Positions 53,544 through 61,908 of a stretch of DNA of 64,000 bases are shown here, one piece after another (position 1 is the stretch's first letter; every line of letters begins with the position of its first letter). The translations under genes were made by a program, and so were the position numbers. Origin of the DNA: UBA981 sp942490995 (GTDB taxonomy: Bacteria; Pseudomonadota; Gammaproteobacteria; Ga0077536); contig CALOBG010000051.1 in NCBI GenBank assembly GCA_942490995.1, forward strand, positions 1 to 64,000, given 5' to 3'. Below the pieces are notes generated by a model that worked only from the letters and a program-made list of their open reading frames with translations, was not told where the DNA came from and searched no databases.

Positions 53544-55619
53544 ATGGATGCCAAAACGCTTCAGATCGGAGACCCCGAACTCTATATCAATCGAGAACTG
53601 AGCCTGCTCGAGTTTAATCGCCGCGTGCTCGAGCAGGCCAAAGACGACTCCAACCCGCTGCTCGAGCGGCTGCGCTTTCTGTGTATCGCGAGCAGCAATC
53701 TCGATGAGTTTTTTGAGATCCGTGTCGCCGGACTGAAACAGCAGGTCGCGTTCGCCGCCGCCCAGTTCGGACCTGACCAGCTGCCGCCGACCGAGGAACT
53801 GCGCGCCATCAGCGTGACCGCCCACGCCCTGGTCGAAGAGCAGTACCGCGTGCTCAACGACGAGCTGCTGCCGCTGCTTGGCGAACAGGGCATCCAGTTC
53901 CTGAAACGCTCGGAGTGGAACGCGCGCCAGGCGGCCTGGGTGCGACGTTTTTTCAACCGTGAACTGTTGCCGGTATTGAGCCCTATTGGCCTCGATCCCT
54001 CGCACCCGTTCCCGCGCATCCTCAACAAGAGTCTGAACTTCCTGGTCTCGCTGGAAGGCACCGACGCGTTCGGCCGCAACTCCGTAATTGCCATCGTACA
54101 GGCGCCGCGCTCCCTGCCCCGGATCATTAATATTCCCGAAGGTCACGCCGCCGGCCCCAACGAGTTCGTGTTCCTGTCCTCGATCATCCACGCTCATGTC
54201 GACGATATTTTTCCCGGCATGAGCGTCACCGGCTGCTACCAGTTCCGCGTCACGCGCAACAGCGACTTATTCGTCGACGACGAAGAAGTCGATGACCTGC
54301 TCGCCGCGCTCGAAGGCGAACTCCACCAGCGCCGTTTCGGTGACGCCGTGCGTCTCGAAGTGGCCAGCGAGTGCCCGCAGGAGATGACCTCGCTGCTGAT
54401 GCACGAATTCAACCTGCTCGAACAGGACATCTACAGTTGCAACGGTCCGGTGAACCTGACCCGGCTGATGGCCGTGCCGGATATGATCGAACGACCCGAT
54501 CTGAAGTTCCCGCCGTTCACCCCGGGGCGCTCCCTGCGCCTGACGCGTAACCACGACCTGTTTGACGTCATCCGCCGCGGCGACGTGCTGCTGCATCATC
54601 CCTTCCAGTCATTCACCCCGGTCACCGATTTCCTTTTCCAGGCCGCGCGCGATCCCGATGTGCTCGTGATCAAGCAGACCCTGTACCGTACCGGGCCGGA
54701 TTCGACCATCGTGCAGGCGCTGCTGGAGGCCGCGCGCCGCGGCAAGGAAGTGACCGTGGTCATCGAGCTGAAAGCGCGCTTCGACGAGCAGGCCAACATC
54801 GAACTCGCCACCCGCCTGGCCGAAGCCGGGGCGCATGTCGTCTACGGCATCGTCGGCCACAAAACCCACGCCAAGATGATCCTGGTCGTGCGCCGCGAAG
54901 GTAAACAGCTGCGCCGCTACGTGCACCTCGGCACCGGTAACTACCATGCACAGACGGCACGCGTGTATACCGACTATGGCCTGTTCACCTGCGACAACAC
55001 CATGGGCGTCGACGTGCAGAAAATTTTCCACCAGCTGACCGCGCCGGGGCGCGCCGGCAAGCTGAAGAAGCTGCTGCAATCGCCGTTCACGATGCACAAA
55101 ACCGTGCTCGAGCTGATCAATCGCGAGGCCGAACACGCGCGCGCCGGCAAGACCGCGCGCATCATCGTCAAGATGAACGCACTGTCCGAGGTACAGACCA
55201 TCAACGCGCTATACGAAGCGTCGCAGGCCGGCGTCAAGATCGACCTGGTCATCCGCGGCGTGTGCGCGCTGCGTCCCGGCATCGAGGGCATATCCGACAA
55301 TATCCGCGTGCGCTCCATCATCGGTCGCTTCCTCGAACACGCGCGGGTGTTCTATTTTCTCAATGACGGCAACGCCGAGATCTACCTGTCGAGCGCCGAC
55401 TGGATGGGCCGGAACTTTTTCAATCGGGTTGAAACCGCGTTTCTGATCGAAGACAAACGCCTGCATCAGCGCATCCTCAAGGAATGCCTGAACAATTACC
55501 TGTCCGACAATACCCGCGCCTGGCTGTTGCGCAGCGACGGCAGCTACGCGCGCTCGAAGCCCGGATCGGCGCGACCCCGCGACGCCCAGCAGCGCCTGCT
55601 CGAAGCGCTCGACGAATAG
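53544..55619 (+). CDS. ppk1: Polyphosphate kinase 1
   Basis: Synthesises polyphosphate from ATP, reversibly. The 691 residues begin with the N-terminal domain YINRELSLLEFNRRVLEQA; the autophosphorylated histidine is H442 in GHKTHAKMILVV, and the second conserved histidine is H599 in FLEHARVFYFLN. The ATG at 53544 gives the family length; a longer GTG-initiated frame adds non-conserved residues. It is convergent with ppx, 16 nt apart. Pho-box sequences were not found in its upstream region. Confidence 0.96.
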   Translation: MDAKTLQIGDPELYINRELSLLEFNRRVLEQAKDDSNPLLERLRFLCIASSNLDEFFEIRVAGLKQQVAFAAAQFGPDQLPPTEELRAISVTAHALVEEQYRVLNDELLPLLGEQGIQFLKRSEWNARQAAWVRRFFNRELLPVLSPIGLDPSHPFPRILNKSLNFLVSLEGTDAFGRNSVIAIVQAPRSLPRIINIPEGHAAGPNEFVFLSSIIHAHVDDIFPGMSVTGCYQFRVTRNSDLFVDDEEVDDLLAALEGELHQRRFGDAVRLEVASECPQEMTSLLMHEFNLLEQDIYSCNGPVNLTRLMAVPDMIERPDLKFPPFTPGRSLRLTRNHDLFDVIRRGDVLLHHPFQSFTPVTDFLFQAARDPDVLVIKQTLYRTGPDSTIVQALLEAARRGKEVTVVIELKARFDEQANIELATRLAEAGAHVVYGIVGHKTHAKMILVVRREGKQLRRYVHLGTGNYHAQTARVYTDYGLFTCDNTMGVDVQKIFHQLTAPGRAGKLKKLLQSPFTMHKTVLELINREAEHARAGKTARIIVKMNALSEVQTINALYEASQAGVKIDLVIRGVCALRPGIEGISDNIRVRSIIGRFLEHARVFYFLNDGNAEIYLSSADWMGRNFFNRVETAFLIEDKRLHQRILKECLNNYLSDNTRAWLLRSDGSYARSKPGSARPRDAQQRLLEALDE

Positions 55620-55635
55620 GCCCGTCGCAGCCCGG

Positions 55636-57129
55636 CTACTTGATCTTCAACTTGAAGCCGGCGCCTTTCAGATAGCCGGCCTCGGATTCCAGATCGGCGC
55701 GGGTCAGGGGATGCAGCGCCAGCCATTGCGCCGGGAAGGTCAGCTTCAGGACCTGTGCTTCTACCGAGAAGCGGATCTCCGGCAGCGCTTCTTCGCTGCG
55801 CCGCCGGTGCAGCACCACCGCCAGGCGCAGCAACACCCCCAGGTTCAACACCACCTTGGCGTGTTCGCTCGGCAGGCGATTGAATTCGGCCAGCGGAAAC
55901 TTACGCCGATGGGCGCGCACTAGGGTCGCCAGGCGGCGCTGTTCGCCACGCGCGAAGCCCGGCATATCGAGATGCGTCAGCAGGTAGGCGCCGTGCTTGT
56001 GGTTCTGGGTGTGCGAAACCGACAATCCGATCTCGTGCAGCGTTGCCGCCCAGCGCAACAGCCGACGCTGTTCGACGCCGAGACGCCAGTCCCTGGCAAC
56101 CTGCGCGAACAGATCGCCGGCGGTGGCCTCGACGCGCCGATACTGGGCCTCGTCAATCTGGTAGCGGCGCACCAGTTCGGCGATGGTGCGTTCGCGAACG
56201 TCCTCCTGGTGAATGCGTCCGAGCAGGTCGTAGAGCAGGCCTTCGCGCAGTGCGCGGTCGCTGACCCGCATGCGCTCGATAGCGAGCGCCTCGAAAGCTG
56301 CCAGCAGGATAGCGACGCCGCCCGGCAGCACCACGCGCCGTTCCTCGGAAAGCGTTTTCAAGACCACCTTGTCGATATGGCCGGCGTCGACCATCGCGTC
56401 TCGCAATCGCACCAGGCTGGCGGGGGTAATACCCTCGTCGCTCCAGCCTTCGGCGAGCACGATCTCGCGCACCGCGAGAATAGTCCCCGAGGCGCCGATC
56501 GCGGACTGCCAGCCGAGCTTGCGGTAGGAGTACTCGAACGTTTCCAGTTCCTGGCGCGCGGCCAGTACGGCCGCCTGCATGGCCTTGGCCGTGATGCGTT
56601 TATCGCCGAAGTAGGCCGCGCTGTGGCTGACGCAGCCGAGGTGCACGGACTCGGTGCGCGACGGTTCGAAACGTCGACCGAGGATGAACTCGGTACTGCC
56701 GCCACCGATGTCCATGACCAGGCGCTGTTCGGCGGCGTCGTCGAGACCGTGGGCTACGCCGAGGTAGATCAGGCGCGCTTCCTCGGGCCCGGAAATGATA
56801 TCGATAGGGTGACCGAGGGCGTCCTCGGCGCGGGAAATGAAACTCTGCGCGTTGCGCGCCTTGCGCAGGGTATTGGTGCCGACGATGCGCACCGACTCTT
56901 TCGGCAGTTCGCGGATCCGTTCGCCGAACTGTTCAAGCGTGACCAGCGCGCGGGCGATGGCAGCTTGTGTCAGCTTGTTATCGGCATCGAGTCCGGCGGC
57001 CAGGCGCACGACTTCGCGCATGCGATCGACAACCTGGAAATCGTCGCCGCTGGTACGCGCAACAATCATATGAAAGCTGTTGGAGCCGAGATCGACGGCA
57101 GCGATCGTCGCCGGCACGGAGGTATTCAT
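55636..57129 (-). CDS. ppx: Exopolyphosphatase, Ppx/GppA family
   Basis: Releases phosphate from polyphosphate ends. The ASKHA-type N-terminal domain has AAVDLGSNSFHMIVA (about residues 11-25) and MDIGGGSTEFILG; the C-terminal half is HD-like with HEIGLSVSHTQNHKHGAYLL. At 497 residues it matches the long Ppx form. The ATG at 57129 is preferred over a longer frame. It faces ppk1, so synthesis and breakdown of polyphosphate are encoded side by side. A guanosine pentaphosphatase role (GppA) cannot be excluded. Confidence 0.93.
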   Translation of the reverse strand: MNTSVPATIAAVDLGSNSFHMIVARTSGDDFQVVDRMREVVRLAAGLDADNKLTQAAIARALVTLEQFGERIRELPKESVRIVGTNTLRKARNAQSFISRAEDALGHPIDIISGPEEARLIYLGVAHGLDDAAEQRLVMDIGGGSTEFILGRRFEPSRTESVHLGCVSHSAAYFGDKRITAKAMQAAVLAARQELETFEYSYRKLGWQSAIGASGTILAVREIVLAEGWSDEGITPASLVRLRDAMVDAGHIDKVVLKTLSEERRVVLPGGVAILLAAFEALAIERMRVSDRALREGLLYDLLGRIHQEDVRERTIAELVRRYQIDEAQYRRVEATAGDLFAQVARDWRLGVEQRRLLRWAATLHEIGLSVSHTQNHKHGAYLLTHLDMPGFARGEQRRLATLVRAHRRKFPLAEFNRLPSEHAKVVLNLGVLLRLAVVLHRRRSEEALPEIRFSVEAQVLKLTFPAQWLALHPLTRADLESEAGYLKGAGFKLKIK

Positions 57130-57183
57130 AAAATACGGGATGAAGCCACGGTATGGTCGGCGGTCGCCTTTTCGGCTGGCGGG

Positions 57184-57191
57184 ATTATACT
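57184..57191. promoter_or_regulatory. Overlapping divergent -10 elements, ppx and rhodanese gene
   Basis: The 98-nt region between the two starts contains TATAAT on the minus strand (57184-57189) overlapping TATACT on the plus strand (57186-57191). Each lies 37-55 nt before the corresponding start codon. The -35 matches are poor on both strands. The arrangement suggests a symmetric bidirectional promoter. Confidence 0.5.
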
Positions 57192-57227
57192 GCAAAGACC
57201 AGCTAACGAAGCGGCGAGGTCGTGCCC

Positions 57228-57647
57228 ATGAGCGAACAGGATATCCAGCGCATTCTGCCCGGTGAAGCAGCGCGGCTGCTGGCCGATGATCCCCGCGCGA
57301 TCCTCATCGACGTGCGTTCCAAAGTGGAATTCGACTACGTCGGTCATCCTCTCGGCGCCGTCAATGTGATGTGGAAGGATTACCCCGACTGGCAGGAGAA
57401 CCCGGCTTTTGTTGCGACCGTCAAGGCCGAACTCGAAACACACGGCGGCGATGACGCGAGCCGTCCGATCCTCGCCATCTGCCGCAGCGGGGCGCGCTCG
57501 ATGGCGGCGGCCAGGGCCCTGGCCGCGGCTGGCTACCGCAATCTGTACAACGTCGAAGAAGGTTTCGAGGGCGACAAGGACGCTGCCGGTCACCGCGGCA
57601 CCGTCGGCGGCTGGAAAGCGCACGGCCTGGCCTGGGAGCAGACCTGA
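57228..57647 (+). CDS. Rhodanese-like sulfurtransferase domain protein
   Basis: A single-domain rhodanese of 139 residues. The catalytic cysteine is C85 in ILAICRSGARSMAAA, and the CDC25-like AILIDVRSKVEFDYVGHPLG opens the fold. The loop RSGAR is of the sulfur-transfer type. The ATG at 57228 has GAGGT 7 nt upstream; a GTG two codons earlier is less well placed. The sulfur donor and acceptor are unknown. Confidence 0.9.
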   Translation: MSEQDIQRILPGEAARLLADDPRAILIDVRSKVEFDYVGHPLGAVNVMWKDYPDWQENPAFVATVKAELETHGGDDASRPILAICRSGARSMAAARALAAAGYRNLYNVEEGFEGDKDAAGHRGTVGGWKAHGLAWEQT

Positions 57648-57668
57648 AGCGGGTCCGGACCGCGCCCG

Positions 57669-57986
57669 TCAAGCCCCGCCTGGCGGCTCGGCGCCGCACT
57701 GCCAGCACTGGCGAAACTGACCTTCACTGACCTCGCCACACTGCCCGCAGCGCCACTCGGAACGTCGCGGCTGCGGTTCCAGGGCCGCATCAATCAGGCG
57801 TCGAGCGCGGTTTTCATCGTCCGCATCCACGACCCAGATCTCCGGCCAGGCCTCGTTCAGCGGCAGTTCGCCGATGGCGCCGCCGAGATAACGATTGCGC
57901 ACCAGGCACTCGACCCCGGCACTCTGCAAAATGGACTCCAGCCAGCCGCAGGTCACGGGGTCGGCCGTGACGTAGATCAGTTTCAC
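57669..57986 (-). CDS. DUF2007-like protein with C-terminal zinc ribbon
   Basis: A 105-residue protein. The N-terminal 70 residues (VKLIYVTADPVTCGWLESIL, GVECLVRNRYLGGAIGELPL and PEIWVVDADDENRARRLIDA) match the DUF2007 putative signal-transducing fold. The C-terminus has CGQCGEVSEGQFRQCWQCG, two CXXC pairs that probably bind zinc. The start is GTG at 57986; a longer frame reads antisense into bipA and is rejected. It diverges from bipA. Its function is unknown. Confidence 0.8.
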   Translation of the reverse strand: MKLIYVTADPVTCGWLESILQSAGVECLVRNRYLGGAIGELPLNEAWPEIWVVDADDENRARRLIDAALEPQPRRSEWRCGQCGEVSEGQFRQCWQCGAEPPGGA

Positions 57987-58020
57987 CGTCGGGGTTTCAC
58001 TTTCCGCAGCATAAGGCGCA

Positions 58021-58026
58021 TATAAT
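58021..58026 (+). promoter_or_regulatory. Probable -10 element of bipA
   Basis: A perfect TATAAT lies 75 nt before the bipA ATG; no good -35 is seen. The reverse strand reads TATATG at nearly the same place (58018-58023), so the site may also serve the divergent DUF2007-like gene. Confidence 0.5.
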
Positions 58027-58101
58027 GCCCGGCTTTGTCGCCGCCGCACATCTCCGCCGTGCGCCGGATATCCCTGCATTCCCCAACCGCGCAGCACAGC
58101 C

Positions 58102-59943
58102 ATGTCAGCCGAAAAACTCCGCAATATCGCCATCGTCGCGCACGTCGACCATGGCAAAACCACGCTCGTAGACGAATTGCTCAAGCAATCCGGCTCGCTC
58201 GATCCGCGCCGTACCAGCGCTGCCGAGCGGGTCATGGACAGCAACGATATCGAGCGTGAACGCGGTATCACGATCCTGGCCAAGAACACCGCGCTGGGCT
58301 GGAAGGATTACCGCATCAACGTGGTCGATACACCCGGCCACGCCGATTTCGGCGGCGAGGTCGAACGCATCCTGTCGATGGTCGACTCCGTCCTGCTGCT
58401 GGTCGACGCGGTTGACGGACCCATGCCGCAAACCCGCTTCGTGACCCAGAAAGCGTTCGCCCGCGGTCTGCATCCGCTGGTTGTGATCAATAAGTGCGAT
58501 CGACTCGGCGCGCGACCACACTGGGTGCTCGACCAGACCTTTGAGCTGTTTGACCTGCTTGGCGCCACCGACGCCCAACTCGACTTCCCGGTGGTCTATA
58601 CCTCGGCAACCCTGGGCTACGCGCGGCGCGAGCCGGATGGCGCGGAGACCGACATGCAGACATTGTTCGAAACCATCGTCAGTCACGTGCCGGCGCCGCG
58701 GGTCGAACGGGGCGGCTCACTGCAGATGCAGATCAGCTCACTCGACTATTCGAGCTATGTCGGCGCGATCGGCATCGGTCGCATCACGCGGGGCACCATC
58801 GCCAGCAACCAGCAGCTCGTCATCCTCGACCGCGACGGCCGCTCGCGGCGCGGGCGGGTGCTCGAGGTCCTCGGTTTTCAGGGCTTGAAGCGCGAAGTCC
58901 GCGCCTCCGCCGAGGCCGGCGATATTGTCGCCATCACCGGCATCGACGATCTGCGCATTTCCGATACCCTGTGCGATCCGGCCGCCCCCGAGGCCCTGCC
59001 GCCACTGTCGGTCGACGAACCCACCGTGTCGATGACCTTCGAGGTCTCGGATTCGCCGTTTGCCGGCCGCGAAGGCCGTTTCGTGACCAGCCGCAACCTC
59101 GTCGAACGTCTCGAGCGCGAACTGATCCACAACGTCGCCCTGCGCGTCGAGCCGACCCCCGATCCGAAAGTGATCCTGGTTTCCGGACGCGGCGAACTGC
59201 ACCTCTCGATCCTGATCGAAAACATGCGCCGCGAAGGCTATGCGTTCTGCGTCGGCCGCCCGCAGGTCATCATCAGGACCATCGACGGCGTCACCCAGGA
59301 ACCGTTCGAGCAGCTCGTTATCGATGTTCCGGAGCAGTACCAGGGCACGGTCATGGAACGCCTCGGCGCCCGCCGCGGTGCGATCCAGTCGATGCGCCCG
59401 GATGGCAATGGCCGGGTGCGCCTCGACTACGTCATTCCGGCGCGCGGACTGATTGGATTCCGTACCGAATTCATGACCGCGACGTCCGGCACCGGACTGG
59501 TGTTCTCGAGCTTTGACGGCTACCGGCCGCTCAGCGGCGGTAACATCGCGGCGCGCAAGAACGGCGTGCTGATCGCCAATGCCGACGGCAAGGCGCTCGG
59601 CTTCGCCCTGTTCAATCTGCAGGAGCGCGGACGCATGTTCGTCAGTCCCGGCGACGAAGTGTTCGAAGGCATGATCGTCGGCATTCACGCCCGCGACAAC
59701 GACCTGGTCGTGAACCCGATGAAAGCCAAGCAGCTGAACAACATTCGCGCCGCGGGCAATGACGAAAACATCCTGCTCACGCCACCGGTGCGTTTCGACC
59801 TCGAGCAGGCCATCGAATTCCTCGCCGACGACGAACTCGTCGAAGTTACGCCCCTCGCAATCAGGCTGCGCAAGCGCGAACTGAAAGAACCCGACCGCCG
59901 GCGCACCCAGCGCGTCAGCGAACGCGCGGAAAGCATGGTTTGA
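58102..59943 (+). CDS. bipA: Ribosome-associated GTPase BipA/TypA
   Basis: Translational GTPase of 613 residues related to EF-G and LepA, implicated in 50S assembly and stress adaptation. G1 is AHVDHGKTTLVDELL, the switch segment is RERGITILAKNTA, G3 is DTPGHADFGGEVERI and G4 is INKCDRL. The C-terminal BipA-specific domain includes KAKQLNNIRAAGNDENILL. It starts with ATG and its TGA overlaps the dtd TTG. Confidence 0.97.
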   Translation: MSAEKLRNIAIVAHVDHGKTTLVDELLKQSGSLDPRRTSAAERVMDSNDIERERGITILAKNTALGWKDYRINVVDTPGHADFGGEVERILSMVDSVLLLVDAVDGPMPQTRFVTQKAFARGLHPLVVINKCDRLGARPHWVLDQTFELFDLLGATDAQLDFPVVYTSATLGYARREPDGAETDMQTLFETIVSHVPAPRVERGGSLQMQISSLDYSSYVGAIGIGRITRGTIASNQQLVILDRDGRSRRGRVLEVLGFQGLKREVRASAEAGDIVAITGIDDLRISDTLCDPAAPEALPPLSVDEPTVSMTFEVSDSPFAGREGRFVTSRNLVERLERELIHNVALRVEPTPDPKVILVSGRGELHLSILIENMRREGYAFCVGRPQVIIRTIDGVTQEPFEQLVIDVPEQYQGTVMERLGARRGAIQSMRPDGNGRVRLDYVIPARGLIGFRTEFMTATSGTGLVFSSFDGYRPLSGGNIAARKNGVLIANADGKALGFALFNLQERGRMFVSPGDEVFEGMIVGIHARDNDLVVNPMKAKQLNNIRAAGNDENILLTPPVRFDLEQAIEFLADDELVEVTPLAIRLRKRELKEPDRRRTQRVSERAESMV

Positions 59944-60404
59944 TCGGTCTTATCCAGCGCGTCGACAAGGCCCACGTCGAAGTATCCGGCGAAGTCATCG
60001 GCAGTATTCAGCGCGGCCTGATGGCCCTGATCGGGATCACGCGCGGCGACACCGTGGTGGAGGCGCGGCGCCTCGTCGAGCGGCTGCTCAGCTACCGCGT
60101 TTTTCCCGATGCCGAACGCAAAATGAACCTGTCCCTGAGCGACATCGACGGCGGCCTGCTGCTGGTGCCGCAGTTCACCCTCGCCGCCGACACGCGCAAT
60201 GGCACGCGCCCGAGCTTCACCCCGGCAGCGGCACCGGAAGACGGCAAGCGTCTGTTCGCGCACGTCGTCGAAACAGCGCGGAAACACTATCCACGGGTCG
60301 GCACCGGCCGCTTCGGCGCGGCCATGAAAGTGTCGCTGGTCAACGACGGCCCGGTGACCTTCTGGCTGGAAGTACCACCGCCCAAAACGCCAGCCGAATC
60401 CTAG
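59940..60404 (+). CDS. dtd: D-aminoacyl-tRNA deacylase
   Basis: Hydrolyses D-aminoacyl-tRNAs, protecting translation from D-amino acids. The 154 residues begin MIGLIQRVDKAHVEVSGEVIG; the chiral-proofreading regions are LVPQFTLAADTRNGTRPSF and NDGPVTFWLE, where the usual SQFTL reads PQFTL. The start is TTG at 59940, overlapping the bipA stop as TTGA. The last four bases CTAG are shared with the stop of the convergent hydrolase gene. Confidence 0.95.
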   Translation: MIGLIQRVDKAHVEVSGEVIGSIQRGLMALIGITRGDTVVEARRLVERLLSYRVFPDAERKMNLSLSDIDGGLLLVPQFTLAADTRNGTRPSFTPAAAPEDGKRLFAHVVETARKHYPRVGTGRFGAAMKVSLVNDGPVTFWLEVPPPKTPAES

Positions 60405-61285
60405 CTCTCGGCAAATGCCGCGAGCGCCGCGGCCACCGCGCCGGCGCCACTACCCAGCGTGATCGAGTAATGGTTGGTGTCCGGGATCTCCTGCCACGCC
60501 AGGTGTCCGATCGCGTCAACCTTGGCCTTGACCGCGGCCGGCGCCATCAACGGCTCGCTCTGGTTGAGCAGGCCGCGTTCGGCGCTCAGCAGCAGCATCG
60601 GCGTCGACACCCGGTCGATCATGGTCACCATCTCGGCTTTCATCGGGTCAAGACCGTCGGCGCGTACCGCCGCCTCGACAACACGACTTCTGAGATGGGG
60701 CTCTTGTCCGACCAGGTCGTAATTGAAATAGTCCTCGAGCGCGGGACTCCACGCGGCCGCGTCGCTGAAGGCCGGGTGTTCGCGCCAGAAATCGAGGTAG
60801 GCGGCACGGCTGGGGAACTCGCGCGACAGCCGCGCCAGCGCCGGGCCGAGGACTTTTTCGAGCAAAGCCTCGGGCGTCATGCCAGGCGGCAAGGGCAGGG
60901 CGATACCACCGTCGACCAGCACCAGGCGTGACAGGTAGTGCGGCCGGGTGGCACCAAATACGACACCGATGTAGGCGCCCATCGAATGTCCGGCCAGCAC
61001 CACCGGCGCTTCGGCCAGGGCGTCGATGACCGCACACAGGTCGTCGACATGACGCGCCAGTCCGTAGGGCCCGCCCAGGGCGTTGCTGGCACCACGGCCG
61101 CGCAGATCGGGGGCGAGGATATTGAACTTACCCGCGGGCAGGCTCGCCACCACCGGCGCCCATGCCAGGTGCGAGGCGGAAATGCCGTGCACCAGTAGCA
61201 GGGTCGGCCCGGAACCGGGCCAGCGCGCGACACTGAGCTTGCCCCCGTCGACCTCAACTTCGACAATTTCTGCTGTCATCGTCAT
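60401..61285 (-). CDS. Alpha/beta hydrolase, substrate unknown
   Basis: A 294-residue alpha/beta-hydrolase. The nucleophile is S101 in VVLAGHSMGAYIG, the oxyanion-region motif is LLLVHGISASH, and the likely catalytic histidine is in DTNHYSI. The fold resembles haloperoxidase-like and MhpC-like esterases, but the substrate cannot be named. I chose the ATG at 61285, with an AGGGTGG 5 nt upstream; GTG at 61294 and ATG at 61279 are alternatives. It diverges from the flavodoxin-like gene. Confidence 0.85.
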   Translation of the reverse strand: MTMTAEIVEVEVDGGKLSVARWPGSGPTLLLVHGISASHLAWAPVVASLPAGKFNILAPDLRGRGASNALGGPYGLARHVDDLCAVIDALAEAPVVLAGHSMGAYIGVVFGATRPHYLSRLVLVDGGIALPLPPGMTPEALLEKVLGPALARLSREFPSRAAYLDFWREHPAFSDAAAWSPALEDYFNYDLVGQEPHLRSRVVEAAVRADGLDPMKAEMVTMIDRVSTPMLLLSAERGLLNQSEPLMAPAAVKAKVDAIGHLAWQEIPDTNHYSITLGSGAGAVAAALAAFAES

Positions 61286-61353
61286 GATCACCACCCTGTG
61301 CGGACACCGCCGGAGGAAAGTGCGGGGATGCTAACAGACTTCGCCGCCACGCC

Positions 61354-61827
61354 ATGACCACCGCCACACGCCACCTGCTGATCGTTTTTCACTCGCAGTC
61401 CGGCTCGACCCGGACGCTGGCCGAGGCGGTCATCGCGGGCGCCGGCGACGAGGCTATCGCCGGGGTTGAGATCCGGATCAGGGACCCGCTTGAGGCAACC
61501 CCCACGGACGTGCGTTGGGCCAACGCCATTATCCTCGGCACACCGGAAAATTTTGGCTATATGTCCGGCGCCCTGAAGTTTTTTTTCGATCACATCTACT
61601 ACCCCTGCCTGGAACACACCCAGGGGCTCGGCTACGCGGTTTTTATCAAGGCCGGTAACGACGGTCAGGGCGCCCTCAGCGCGATTACCCGCATCACCAC
61701 CGGCCTCGCCTGGCGCCTGCTGGCCGAACCGCTGATTGTTGCCGGGTCGCTTGAGGACAGCCACCTCGCCGCCGGCCGCGAACTCGGCATGACGATCGCC
61801 GCCGGGCTGGAGGCCGGCCTGTTTTGA
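61354..61827 (+). CDS. Flavodoxin-like / NADPH-dependent FMN reductase family protein
   Basis: A 157-residue flavodoxin-fold protein. The FMN-phosphate loop is HSQSGSTRTLAEAV near the N-terminus (about 13-26), and the isoalloxazine region is GTPENFGYMSGALKFFFDHI. It could be an electron carrier or a quinone/FMN reductase. The Rieske oxygenase gene begins 81 nt downstream on the same strand, so it might supply electrons to it; this is only a contextual inference. Confidence 0.85.
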   Translation: MTTATRHLLIVFHSQSGSTRTLAEAVIAGAGDEAIAGVEIRIRDPLEATPTDVRWANAIILGTPENFGYMSGALKFFFDHIYYPCLEHTQGLGYAVFIKAGNDGQGALSAITRITTGLAWRLLAEPLIVAGSLEDSHLAAGRELGMTIAAGLEAGLF

Positions 61828-61908
61828 TCCGGATCACCTGCTGTGGCGACGTACCGCGATGCTTATGCCGTAGAATGCGCGGCTGATGACGACTTCCTGG
61901 ACACGCCC

